A stretch of DNA of 64,000 nucleotides from Candidatus Ozemibacter sibiricus (GTDB taxonomy: Bacteria > Muiribacteriota > Ozemobacteria > Ozemobacterales > Ozemobacteraceae), in the NCBI GenBank assembly GCA_003327425.1, contig QOQW01000003.1:186001-250000 (forward strand). The letters run 5' to 3'. The notes under the pieces were generated by a model. The model saw only the letters and a program-made list of their open reading frames with translations, did not search any database and was not told where the DNA came from. Positions within the stretch are counted from its first letter, which is position 1, and the number at the start of each line of letters is the position of its first letter. Made by a program: the position numbers and the translations under genes. Positions 9,251-17,611 of this stretch are shown here, piece by piece.

Positions 9251-10558
9251 TCAGGGCAGGCGGGGCAGGAAGGGCAAGGGCTCTTCATGCCGCCCGGCGA
9301 ACCGGATTTCGAAGTGGAGGCGGGTCTGGCGGGTGCCCAGCAGGCGACCGATCACCTCGCCCGCTTCGACCACCTGGCCCAGGCCGACCCACACGTCGTC
9401 GAGGTTCCCGTAGACAGTCGAAAACCCCTGCTTGTGGCCGAGAATCACCAGGTTGCCGAACTGGCCGAGGGGGCCTTTGAACAGTACCTTGCCCCGCGCC
9501 GCCGCCAGCACCTCGGTCTCGCCCTGGATGGCGATCTCGAGCCCGGGGGGATGCCCGGGGGGCGTGGGCTCATAGCCACGGGGCAGCACCTGACGGACCG
9601 GCCAGCGGAAGGGAAGGCGACCGGGATTGGCCGCGACCGAACCGGACGCCGGCGGCACCTGCGACGGAGGGGGCGGACCGGTGCTGGGGGCGGGGTCGGG
9701 GGCGGCCTCGGGCCCGCCCGCGGGCTCGACTTCGGCGGGACGCCGAGCGCGGGCGGCTTCCACGCGGGCGATCTCCTGCTCGAGGGCAGCCCGGGTCTGC
9801 TTCAATTTCTCCTGGCGGGCCTGGAAGACCCGGCGTTCCAGCAGGAGGGTCTCGAGCATGGCCGACAGCGAGTTCATTTCGACGGTCAGCTCTTCCTGCT
9901 TGCGGCGGTTGAGCTCGACCAGCTCGGCCTGCCGGCTCTGCCTGGCCTGGAGGGTGCGCGCATCGGCCGCCAGCTGGGCGGCCTGGGCGCCCAGGGCCTC
10001 CAGCAACTGGCGATCGCTCTGCAACAGGTATCGCACCATCTGGAAGCGGTTGAGGAAGGTATTGAGGTCCCGGGCGGAGAAGATGCTGGTCACCAGCGTC
10101 CCCTGCCGAATCTTGTGCAGGTGGACGAGCCGGGCCAGGAACCGTTGCCGGATGGCCGCCATGCGCCGCCGGCCCTCCTGCAAGGCGACGCCCAGATCGA
10201 GGATCTGCTGCTCGAGCCGAGCCGTTTCGCTGGCCAGGGCGGCCGTTTCGGCCTGCAGGGCGGCGATCTTCTCCTGTTGGCGGGCGATCTGCGCTTCCAG
10301 CTTGCGGACATGGGCCCGAGTGTCCTTGACCTTGAGGTCGAGGAATTCGCCCTGGAGGCGGAGGGCCTCGAGCTGCTCCTGGAGGCGCGCCAGCCGTTCG
10401 GCCGGCCCGGCGCTCCCCCCGACCTCGGCCATCAGGCCGAAGCCGAGGGCGAGCAGCCAGACGACGAGCCGCCCCCCGCATGGCCGGAAGGGCGGGAGCG
10501 GGGAGGGGCGACCGCAGGATCGCCGGCGGGGCAGCATGGCCGGACGCGGCCTCGTCAC
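9251..10558 (-). CDS. EnvC-like murein hydrolase activator (coiled coil + LytM)
   Basis: The 435-residue product has an N-terminal membrane or signal segment (about residues 28-45) and a long coiled coil (about 50-255) rich in L, E, A, R and Q. A Pro/Ala linker (about 260-305) and a C-terminal LytM/M23 domain (about 310-430) follow. The LytM domain is degenerate: where active enzymes have H-x(n)-D the sequence reads G-L-E-I-A-I, although L-H-F-E-I-R is kept. This fits EnvC, which activates amidases rather than cutting peptidoglycan and is controlled by FtsEX. Its start overlaps the ftsX stop by 4 nt (ATGA). A true M23 hydrolase is less likely because metal ligands are missing. Confidence 0.82.
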   Translation of the reverse strand: MTRPRPAMLPRRRSCGRPSPLPPFRPCGGRLVVWLLALGFGLMAEVGGSAGPAERLARLQEQLEALRLQGEFLDLKVKDTRAHVRKLEAQIARQQEKIAALQAETAALASETARLEQQILDLGVALQEGRRRMAAIRQRFLARLVHLHKIRQGTLVTSIFSARDLNTFLNRFQMVRYLLQSDRQLLEALGAQAAQLAADARTLQARQSRQAELVELNRRKQEELTVEMNSLSAMLETLLLERRVFQARQEKLKQTRAALEQEIARVEAARARRPAEVEPAGGPEAAPDPAPSTGPPPPSQVPPASGSVAANPGRLPFRWPVRQVLPRGYEPTPPGHPPGLEIAIQGETEVLAAARGKVLFKGPLGQFGNLVILGHKQGFSTVYGNLDDVWVGLGQVVEAGEVIGRLLGTRQTRLHFEIRFAGRHEEPLPFLPRLP

Positions 10559-11475
10559 AGCTCGCGGCCGAACGCGTTGAGATCGCGCAGGCAGAGAAGG
10601 CTTCCGGAGATGCCGAGGACGACGCCCATCAGGCAGAGCTTGACCGAAAGCTTGACCAGCGCTACGGCGCCCGGTTCGAACCGGAAGAAGGGCACCAGGG
10701 CGGCGAGCCGAGCCATGATGAAGGGCGTGCCGAAGGCCAGGATCACGAGGGCGATGGCGGCGCCGAGCAGCCCGTGCAGGAAGCCTTCGATGACGAAGGG
10801 CCAGCGGATGAACCAGTTGGTGGCTCCGACCAGCCGCATGATGGTCACTTCTTCGCGGCGCATGAACAGGGTGAGCCGGACCGTGTTGTAGACGATGAAG
10901 AGAGAGGCCAGGCCCAGCAGGATGATGACCAGCAGGCTGCCGATCCAGAGCAGGTTGGACAGACCCTGGAACTGACGGAAGGCTTCCTCGCCATAGCTCA
11001 CGCTCTCGACCTGGGGCAGGCCCTTCACCTTCTCGATCAGCGCGGGCAGGTCGTGACTGCTGCGCACTTTCATGCGAATGGTATAGGGCAGGGGGTTGGT
11101 GCCCTCGCCCAGGCCGACCTCCAGGAGTTTCTGGTCGGCCGGGTCGGAGAACAGCTCGCGAGCGGCGGCCTCGGGGGTGACCACGGTGACGTCGGTCACC
11201 TCCTCGAACGCGGTGATCTGCAGCTTGAGCGCACTGACACGGTCGGAGGCGGTGCCGGGGACCAGGAAGGCGGTGACCATGGCTTCTTCTTGAAGGCGGG
11301 CGAGGAACGACTCCATGTTCATGCTGGCGAGCAGGAAGGTGCCCATCAGCAGCAGGGCGACCGCGATGGTCGAGACGGTGACGAAGGTCATCATCCCGGC
11401 CCGGCGCAGGTTGGTGAGCGCTTCGGAGAAGAAGAAGACCAGACTATCGAACCCCATGCCTGCCGCCTCGCTCAT
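10555..11475 (-). CDS. ftsX: Cell-division membrane protein FtsX
   Basis: This 306-residue ABC-type membrane protein has four predicted membrane segments (about residues 28-50, 175-200, 220-245 and 270-295) and a large extracytoplasmic loop between the first two. That is the FtsX topology. FtsX with the ATPase FtsE transmits a cytoplasmic ATP signal to a periplasmic hydrolase activator, here plausibly the EnvC-like protein encoded next. It overlaps ftsE by 4 nt and the envC-like gene by 4 nt, consistent with stoichiometric co-translation. Nothing unusual in length. Confidence 0.9.
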   Translation of the reverse strand: MSEAAGMGFDSLVFFFSEALTNLRRAGMMTFVTVSTIAVALLLMGTFLLASMNMESFLARLQEEAMVTAFLVPGTASDRVSALKLQITAFEEVTDVTVVTPEAAARELFSDPADQKLLEVGLGEGTNPLPYTIRMKVRSSHDLPALIEKVKGLPQVESVSYGEEAFRQFQGLSNLLWIGSLLVIILLGLASLFIVYNTVRLTLFMRREEVTIMRLVGATNWFIRWPFVIEGFLHGLLGAAIALVILAFGTPFIMARLAALVPFFRFEPGAVALVKLSVKLCLMGVVLGISGSLLCLRDLNAFGREL

Positions 11476-12155
11476 TCATAGGCATAGGTGCCGCCCGGTT
11501 CATCCTTGATGATGCGGCCTTCGACCAGGGCGATCACCCGTTTGCGCAGCTTGTTGACCAGATGATGGTTGTGGGTGGCCATGATGACCGTGGTGCCGCG
11601 GGCGTTGATCTCGAGGAAGAGCTGCACGATCTCGAGCGAGATCATCGGATCGAGGTTGCCGGTGGGCTCGTCGGTGATCAGGATCAGCGGATTGTTGACC
11701 ACGGCCCGGGCGATGCAGACCCGCTGCTGCTCACCGCCTGACAGTTCGTCGGGATACATGCGCCGCTTATGGGAGAGGCCGACCTGTTCGAGCGCCTCCT
11801 GCACCCGGGCATTGATGACATTCTCGGGGGCGCCGATGACCCGCAGGCCGAAGGCCACGTTCTCGGCCACGGTCCGGCGTTTCAGCAACTGGAAATCCTG
11901 CAGCACGATGCCCAGGTTGCGACGCAGGTAGGGCACCCGGCCTTCTGGCATGGTCACGATATCCTTGCCGTCGACGATGACCTGCCCTTCGGTGGGCAGT
12001 TCCTCGCGGAACAGGAGGCGCAGGAAGGTGCTCTTGCCGGCGCCGCTGGGACCGACGAGGAACACGAAATCGCCCGCCGGGATGGTCAGGCTGACGTTAT
12101 TGAGCGCCCGCACCCCATTGGGGTAGATCTTGGTGACGTTCTGCAATTCGATCAT
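11472..12155 (-). CDS. ftsE: Cell-division ABC ATPase FtsE
   Basis: The 227-residue ABC ATPase has Walker A G-P-S-G-A-G-K-S-T (residues 35-43), a Q-loop, signature L-S-G-G-E-Q-Q-R, Walker B L-I-L-I-T-D-E-P and a switch His in A-T-H-N-H. The start at 12155 (M-I-E-L-Q) was preferred over an ATG 72 nt upstream because it matches the normal FtsE N-terminus and lies about 37 nt after a plausible promoter. No strong Shine-Dalgarno sequence precedes it. It forms the FtsEX complex with the next gene. It is the first gene of the minus-strand run that also carries the pilus assembly genes. Confidence 0.93.
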   Translation of the reverse strand: MIELQNVTKIYPNGVRALNNVSLTIPAGDFVFLVGPSGAGKSTFLRLLFREELPTEGQVIVDGKDIVTMPEGRVPYLRRNLGIVLQDFQLLKRRTVAENVAFGLRVIGAPENVINARVQEALEQVGLSHKRRMYPDELSGGEQQRVCIARAVVNNPLILITDEPTGNLDPMISLEIVQLFLEINARGTTVIMATHNHHLVNKLRKRVIALVEGRIIKDEPGGTYAYE

Positions 12156-12198
12156 GGCGAAGAGCGATAACCGGACGAGACCGGGCCGATCGAGGGGG

Positions 12199-12227
12199 AG
12201 TATAGCCAGGAACCGCGGGAAAAGCAA
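12199..12227 (-). promoter_or_regulatory. Probable sigma70-type promoter for ftsE
   Basis: On the minus strand TTGCTT (12227-12222) and TATACT (12204-12199) are 17 nt apart. The predicted start near 12192 gives a leader of about 37 nt to the ftsE ATG. It is divergent from the pilT promoter. Confidence 0.55.
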
Positions 12228-12254
12228 TCGGTCGCCCTTCCCTCTTCGATCTGG

Positions 12255-12283
12255 TTGGCAATCACCCGATCCTAATATATATT
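12255..12283 (+). promoter_or_regulatory. Probable sigma70-type promoter for pilT operon
   Basis: TTGGCA (12255-12260) and TATATT (12278-12283) are separated by 17 nt in a locally AT-rich patch. The predicted start near 12290 gives a leader of about 55 nt to the PilT-like gene, whose GGAGG lies 7 nt before its ATG. Confidence 0.6.
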
Positions 12284-12344
12284 GGGTGCATTCTGGCAGG
12301 CGCCCCCTGCCCGTCGACTCCTCGTCATCGCTGGAGGATCCCGG

Positions 12345-13424
12345 ATGATCTTCGAACTGCTGAAGACCTGCCTGGAAAAGGGCGCTTCAGATCTCCATTT
12401 CAAGGTGGGGTATCCCCCCATCCTGCGCATCGACGGCGCGATGGTACCGCTCAAGATGCAGGAGATCACGGCCTCCGACTACGAGAACATGCTCGAGGCC
12501 ATCCTCGACGATTACCAGATGACCAAATTCATCGAGCACAAGAAGCTCGACCTCGGCATCAGCTTCGCCAATGCCCGTTTCCGGGTCAATCTCTTCCATG
12601 ACTACCACGGGGGCAGCTCAGTTTTCCGGGTCATCCCGTTCATGCAGCTGACGTTCGATGACATCGCCCTGCCCAAAGCGGCGCGCGCCCTCATCAACCG
12701 GCCTTTCGGGCTGATCCTGGTCACCGGCGCCACCGGGGCGGGCAAGTCGACGACGCTCTCCTGCTTCATCTCGCACATCCTGCAGTCGATGCCCAAGACG
12801 ATCGTCACCATCGAGGATCCCATCGAATACATCTTCGAAGATGGGGTGGGGCTGGTCAATCAGCGCCAGGTCGGCGTCGACTGCCGCTCCTTCGAAGAGG
12901 GCATCCGGGGCGCCATGCAGACCGACTGCGACATCATCATGGTCGGCGAGCTGCGCGAGCCCGAGGCGGTCAGCATCACCCTCACCGCGGCCGAGACCGG
13001 CAAACTGGTCTTCGCCACCCTGCACAGCAACACCTCGCTGCAGGCCATCGACCGATTCGTCAACCTGTTCCCCCAATCGCAGCACCAGCAGATCCTGGCC
13101 CGCCTGTCCACCACCCTGCTGGGCATCATCACGCAGACCTTGATTCCCAAGAAGAGCGGCAAGGGACGCCTCGCCGCCTTCGAACTGCTGCTGGCCTTGC
13201 CCATGATCCGTTCGCTGATCGCCGACAACCGTCTGCACCTGATCACCTCCTACCAGGAGACCGGGGTCGAGACGGGCATGATCACCATGGATCAGGCTCT
13301 GGCCGCCTTGGTTCTGCAAGAGAAGATCAGCATGGCCGAGGCCATGGCCAAGGCCAACAACCCGACCACGCTGAAGAAGCTGGTCGAACAGGGGGCGCCC
13401 GTCCCCGAGGGGAAACCCGCATGA
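12345..13424 (+). CDS. pilT: PilT-like pilus retraction ATPase
   Basis: This 359-residue PilT/PilU-family ATPase has the N-terminal A-S-D-L-H-F motif, Walker A G-A-T-G-A-G-K-S-T (residues 128-136), an Asp box (T-I-E-D-P-I-E), Walker B (I-I-M-V-G-E-L-R-E) and His box (T-L-H-S-N-T). PilT depolymerises the pilus and drives twitching. The start at 12345 is supported by GGAGG with a 7-nt spacer; an ATG 63 nt upstream is unlikely. Where most PilT proteins read R-x-D-P-D before Walker B, this one reads Q-T-D-C-D. It overlaps the following ATPase gene by 4 nt. PilU is the alternative assignment. Confidence 0.88.
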   Translation: MIFELLKTCLEKGASDLHFKVGYPPILRIDGAMVPLKMQEITASDYENMLEAILDDYQMTKFIEHKKLDLGISFANARFRVNLFHDYHGGSSVFRVIPFMQLTFDDIALPKAARALINRPFGLILVTGATGAGKSTTLSCFISHILQSMPKTIVTIEDPIEYIFEDGVGLVNQRQVGVDCRSFEEGIRGAMQTDCDIIMVGELREPEAVSITLTAAETGKLVFATLHSNTSLQAIDRFVNLFPQSQHQQILARLSTTLLGIITQTLIPKKSGKGRLAAFELLLALPMIRSLIADNRLHLITSYQETGVETGMITMDQALAALVLQEKISMAEAMAKANNPTTLKKLVEQGAPVPEGKPA

Positions 13425-14464
13425 AACCGAAGATCTTCACGTTCTTCGACATGGCCCTGGCCATGAAGGCCAGCGATCTGCTTTTGAAACCCGGCGCCCC
13501 GCCGACCTTCCGCCAGAACCGGCACCTCATCATCTCGGAAGAAGAACCGCTGGCGCCCCAGGAGATGTACGATCTGTTCCTGCCCGTCCTCGATTCCCGG
13601 CAGCAGAGCCGGTTGAACTCGACCTTCGAGGCGCATGGCATGTATCCCTACAAGCGCAAGGCCCGCGTGCGCTACTACATCTTCCAGCAACGCGAAGGCT
13701 TCGCCGGCAGCTTCCGGTTCATCCCCACCCATGTCCCCACGATCCAGGAGCTCCAGCTGCCCGAGGTCCTGATCGAGGTCGCCTGCCGCCCCCGTGGTCT
13801 CTTCCTGGTCACCGGGCCGGCCGGCGCCGGCAAGAGCCATACGATGGCGGCGATGGTCAATGCCATCAACAAACGGTTCGCCCGCCATATCATCACGATG
13901 GAGAACCCCATCGAGTTCCTGTTCCAGCGGCAACAGTCGGTCTTCACCCAGATCGAGGTGGGCACCATGATCCCCACCTACCAGGACGCCCTGGCCAACG
14001 CGCTTCGCGAAGACCCCGATGTCATGCTGATCGGCGAGATGCGCGACCAGAAGACCGTCGAAATGGCCCTGGTCGCCTCGGAGACGGGCCACTTCGTGCT
14101 CTCGACCCTGCCCACCCTGGGGGCGGCGCCGACCATCGAACGCATCGTCAGCTTCTTCTCGCCCGAGAAGCAGGATGAAGTGCGACTCCAGATCTCGGTC
14201 AACCTGGTCGGCATCTTCTCGCAGCTCCTCCTGCCCCGCATCGCTCCCGAGCAGCCGCCCACGGTCGCCTATGAGCTGCTGATCGCCAATTCGGGCATCC
14301 GCACCATGATCCGCGACAAGAAATACTCCCAGCTGCAATCGGCCATGCTGATGGCCCGCCGCGAAGGGTGCGTCACCCTCAAGGATTCGTTGACCCGGTT
14401 GTTGCGCGACGAGACCGCCAACATCGAACTGGTCAAGGCCATGCTCCAGGAGATCGTCGAATGA
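13421..14464 (+). CDS. PilT/PilU-like ATPase with altered His box
   Basis: The second PilT-family protein (347 residues) has A-S-D-L-L-L near the N-terminus, Walker A G-P-A-G-A-G-K-S (132-139), R-E-D-P-D-V and Walker B M-L-I-G-E-M-R-D. The His box, normally T-L-H-T-N, reads T-L-P-T-L, so the conserved His and Asn are absent. The Asp box is also changed (T-M-E-N-P-I-E; Asp to Asn). PilU often depends on PilT and assists retraction; the altered boxes suggest a regulatory or weak ATPase partner. It overlaps pilT by 4 nt and the next gene by 4 nt, so all three are translationally coupled. Confidence 0.82.
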   Translation: MKPKIFTFFDMALAMKASDLLLKPGAPPTFRQNRHLIISEEEPLAPQEMYDLFLPVLDSRQQSRLNSTFEAHGMYPYKRKARVRYYIFQQREGFAGSFRFIPTHVPTIQELQLPEVLIEVACRPRGLFLVTGPAGAGKSHTMAAMVNAINKRFARHIITMENPIEFLFQRQQSVFTQIEVGTMIPTYQDALANALREDPDVMLIGEMRDQKTVEMALVASETGHFVLSTLPTLGAAPTIERIVSFFSPEKQDEVRLQISVNLVGIFSQLLLPRIAPEQPPTVAYELLIANSGIRTMIRDKKYSQLQSAMLMARREGCVTLKDSLTRLLRDETANIELVKAMLQEIVE

Positions 14465-17430
14465 GCCAGACCATCATCGATACCCGCATCCAGAGCATCT
14501 GCGCCGAGGCGGCGGCCCGGCTGGCCCCCATCATCGGTTCCAAGGCTTCTCTCGCCGTGCAGGCCCAGACCGTCAAGATCCTGGCCAAGACCCATGCGCC
14601 GACGGTGACCGAGACCGTCGCCACCTTCTTCCAGACCCATCCCGATCTCGAAGACTCGATCCTCGCCGTGGCCGAACTGCCTGCCGATCTCGCGGTCGGG
14701 CTGCTCACCACCCGGGTTCGCGAGAAACGGGCCGAGAATCGCGATATCATCGCCGAGCAGCTGGGGCGGTTCCGCCACCCGGTCGTCTTCGAGACCCTCA
14801 AAGACCTGCTGGAAGACGAAGACCGGCATGTCCGCTTCCAGGCGGCGCAGAGCCTGTACGCCCTGGGCGGCCGCGACGCGGCCCTGGCCTTGTGCCGCTT
14901 CATCTCGGATCCCGATGAGTGGATCTCGATGACCATTTTGAAGATGCTCTGCCGGCTCAAAGAGCACGAATCGATCCCGTTCCTGGCCGAGCAGTTCACC
15001 AAAGACACCGATCTGCGGCGCAAGGCGCAGATGGTCAGCTTCCTCTCGATGTTCCGCAGCGTCACGCTGGTGAACATCTTCGACGAAGGGTTGAAGGGCA
15101 AAGACGCCCGCTTGAAGGCCAACTCGATCGAGGCCATCGGCGAGCTCGAACTGCCGCAACGCGAAATCAAGCAACGGATCGAGCCCTTCCTGCAGGACCC
15201 CAACAACCGCATCCGGGCCAACGCCATCCTGGCGCTCGCCAAGACCGAACCCGAAGTCGTCCGGCCCGAGATCGTGAAAATGGTGATGTCGAGCGATGTC
15301 CAGTTGCGGCGCAGCGCTGCCTACATCCTCGGGCAGATCAACCCGGCCGGCAACGAGGAGCTGGTCGAGCGGTTGATCGCCGACCCCTCGGCCGATGTGC
15401 GCAAACGCATGGTGCTCTCCCTGCGCCCCTTCCCCCGCGAATTCGTCCAGAAGCAACTGGAGCGCACGATCACCGACGAGAACAAATGGATCCGGAAATT
15501 CTCGATCGAGCAGGCCGCCACCTTTCCTCAGTTTCCGAAGGCCCTCATCATCAAGCAACTGCGGACCGAGACCACCTATCCCAATCTGGTGGCCTGCATG
15601 GAATTCTTCGCCCGCCACCCCGACGAAGAGGCGGCGCGTCTGATCCGGCAGCGGGTCAAGGATAAGCGCGATCAGGTGGTGGCCGGCGTCATCCGGTCGA
15701 TCGGCGCGATGTTCGGCCTCAAAGGGCTGCAGGCCATCGCCCCGCAGATCAACTACAAAGATCCCAAGATCCTCAAGAGCTTCGTGGTCACCCATTTCAG
15801 CCTGGGCGGCATCGAAATCCTCACCTCCATCCTCGAAAAAGCGAGTCAGCTCAAGGGCACCGCGATCGACAACCCCTATCTCGACTCGATCGAAGGCTGC
15901 ATCGACCTGCTCAATCTGAAAGCCAAGATGCCCAAGGAACTGGCGGCCGAGCTGGCCAGGCCGTTGGCCCCCGAGCCACCCCCCGCCGTGGCGGCACCCC
16001 CGCGGCCCGCGCCGCGCCCCACCACGGCGCCGGCGGCCCCAGCGCCGGGACCGGCGCCCGCCCCGTCCGGGACCGGTCTGCCGGCCGAACCGCCGCTGAC
16101 CGTGCCGTCCCTCGCCGAGGGCCTGCCCGAGATGCCCGCCGCTGGCGAAGGCGAAGGCGCCGAGGCGCCGGGCCCCCTGCCGGCGGCCGCCGGCCCCCGG
16201 CCCAGAGAGAAGGCCAAGCCCAAGCTCCCGGCCGAATTCCAGGCCGGGTTGAAATACTTCAATCTGGGGAAATACGCCAAAGCCAAGAAGGCCTTCCAGG
16301 CCGCCCTCGACGCCCACCCCGATCTGGTCAAGGCCTGCCTCTACCTGGGGTTGATCGCCTACGAAGAAAAGGATTTCGACAACGCCCGGATGTACCTGCA
16401 GCGCTTCCTGGCCACCGATCCGCACCACAAGAAAGCGGTCACGGTGATGGCGAAGGTGTTGAAGAACCTGCGGGAATGGCCGGCGCTGGTGGAAACCCTC
16501 GAGGGCCTGCTCGGCCCCGATTTCACCTGCAACGAAGGCAATCTGAAGCTGGCCAAGGAGCTGGGCAGCGCTTATATCTTCTGCCATGCGTTCGAAAAGG
16601 CCCAGGCCGTCCTCGAGAAGGTCTTCCGGCTGGATCCCACCGATCCGCAGTCCAACTACCATCTGGCCATGTGCTGCTTCCACCTGAAGGAGTTCACCAA
16701 AGCCGAATCGCTGCTGCGCGACATCCTCCGCCAGGTCCCCAAAGGAGACCGGCTGAACATGATGGCGGAATCGCTCATGGACAAGATCCGGCAGTCGCTG
16801 ACCACCGGCCTCGGCGGGGACAGCTCGGGCCAGGCGGCTCCCGTCCCGCCTGGAGCGCCGACCGTTCCGACCGCCGCCCCGGCCCCCCGCGTCTCGCCGC
16901 CGCCGGCCTTCCAGGCGCCGCCCCCCTCGCCCGCGCCTGGCCTGCCGCCCCTCGACCTCGGCGAGGATCTGAACCTGCCGCCCGCTCCCTCCGAACCAGG
17001 CAGCCCCGCGGCTTCAGGCAAGCCGTTCCTCGACCTCAGCGAACTCGACGTCGATGCCCTGGAGGAAGGCACAGAACCGGCCCCGCCGCCCGCCCCCGAA
17101 CCGCTCGACCTGGACGCCCCCCTGTTCGGCACGCCCGCCCCCGGCCCCGCCAGTCCCGCCAGCCCTGGCCCGAGCGCGCCGGCCGCCCCGCCGCCCGAAC
17201 CACCCACGCTCACCTTCCTGGGGGACGTCCCTGCCGAGACCGGCGACACCGAGAGCCTCCCCGCCATCACCATGCCAGGCACGCTCGACGAGCTGCCCGA
17301 GCTGCCGCCAGCGCCGCCCAAGCCGGCCTCCCCCTTCCCGCCCAGACCGGTGGCTCCCAAGAAACCGACCGGGGAGCCCCCCGCCGGCGAGGGCGATGAC
17401 GGCGGCGGGTTCAACCTGCCGCCGATCTGA
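14461..17430 (+). CDS. HEAT/TPR scaffold protein coupled to pilT-pilU
   Basis: This 989-residue protein has no evident signal peptide. An N-terminal region (about residues 1-500) consists of HEAT repeats, with R-I-R-A-N-A and R-L-K-A-N-S-I-E-A variants of the local signature. A Pro/Ala linker covers about 500-585, a TPR region about 590-780, and the long C-terminus is Pro-rich with short acidic motifs such as F-L-D-L and L-D-L-D. The chosen ATG overlaps the ATPase stop (ATGA); a longer upstream reading runs antiparallel to good coding sequence and is rejected. HEAT and TPR repeats mediate protein contacts, so a cytoplasmic adaptor for the retraction motors is the natural inference. No family name can be given. 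Confidence 0.8.
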   Translation: MSQTIIDTRIQSICAEAAARLAPIIGSKASLAVQAQTVKILAKTHAPTVTETVATFFQTHPDLEDSILAVAELPADLAVGLLTTRVREKRAENRDIIAEQLGRFRHPVVFETLKDLLEDEDRHVRFQAAQSLYALGGRDAALALCRFISDPDEWISMTILKMLCRLKEHESIPFLAEQFTKDTDLRRKAQMVSFLSMFRSVTLVNIFDEGLKGKDARLKANSIEAIGELELPQREIKQRIEPFLQDPNNRIRANAILALAKTEPEVVRPEIVKMVMSSDVQLRRSAAYILGQINPAGNEELVERLIADPSADVRKRMVLSLRPFPREFVQKQLERTITDENKWIRKFSIEQAATFPQFPKALIIKQLRTETTYPNLVACMEFFARHPDEEAARLIRQRVKDKRDQVVAGVIRSIGAMFGLKGLQAIAPQINYKDPKILKSFVVTHFSLGGIEILTSILEKASQLKGTAIDNPYLDSIEGCIDLLNLKAKMPKELAAELARPLAPEPPPAVAAPPRPAPRPTTAPAAPAPGPAPAPSGTGLPAEPPLTVPSLAEGLPEMPAAGEGEGAEAPGPLPAAAGPRPREKAKPKLPAEFQAGLKYFNLGKYAKAKKAFQAALDAHPDLVKACLYLGLIAYEEKDFDNARMYLQRFLATDPHHKKAVTVMAKVLKNLREWPALVETLEGLLGPDFTCNEGNLKLAKELGSAYIFCHAFEKAQAVLEKVFRLDPTDPQSNYHLAMCCFHLKEFTKAESLLRDILRQVPKGDRLNMMAESLMDKIRQSLTTGLGGDSSGQAAPVPPGAPTVPTAAPAPRVSPPPAFQAPPPSPAPGLPPLDLGEDLNLPPAPSEPGSPAASGKPFLDLSELDVDALEEGTEPAPPPAPEPLDLDAPLFGTPAPGPASPASPGPSAPAAPPPEPPTLTFLGDVPAETGDTESLPAITMPGTLDELPELPPAPPKPASPFPPRPVAPKKPTGEPPAGEGDDGGGFNLPPI

Positions 17431-17535
17431 CGATCGGCTCCCCTCGCCCGCTCCTCGCGCCGGTCGAACGTCCCACCAACGCCGACGTCGCCCCGCGCGA
17501 GCCGGTTCATTGCGCCTCGAGACGGCCTCTGCAGC

Positions 17536-17564
17536 TTGACAGGGCCGGGCCCCGCCTCTATAAT
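17536..17564 (+). promoter_or_regulatory. Perfect-consensus sigma70 promoter for proS
   Basis: TTGACA (17536-17541) and TATAAT (17559-17564) are separated by exactly 17 nt. The predicted start near 17571 gives a leader of about 41 nt. It is the best promoter match found in the window and indicates a housekeeping sigma factor of the usual type. Confidence 0.85.
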
Positions 17565-17611
17565 TCGGCCGAGACCGACGATTCCATTCCCCGAAAGGCC
17601 GCCGCACACCC

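Noticed and set aside
9251-10558. An active M23 endopeptidase.
   Set aside because: Expected zinc ligands in the first motif are replaced. The FtsEX context fits a non-catalytic EnvC-type activator.
14269-16683. An 804-codon minus-strand open frame opposite the HEAT/TPR gene.
   Set aside because: It has no recognisable motif. The plus strand has clear HEAT and TPR repeats and a coupled start.
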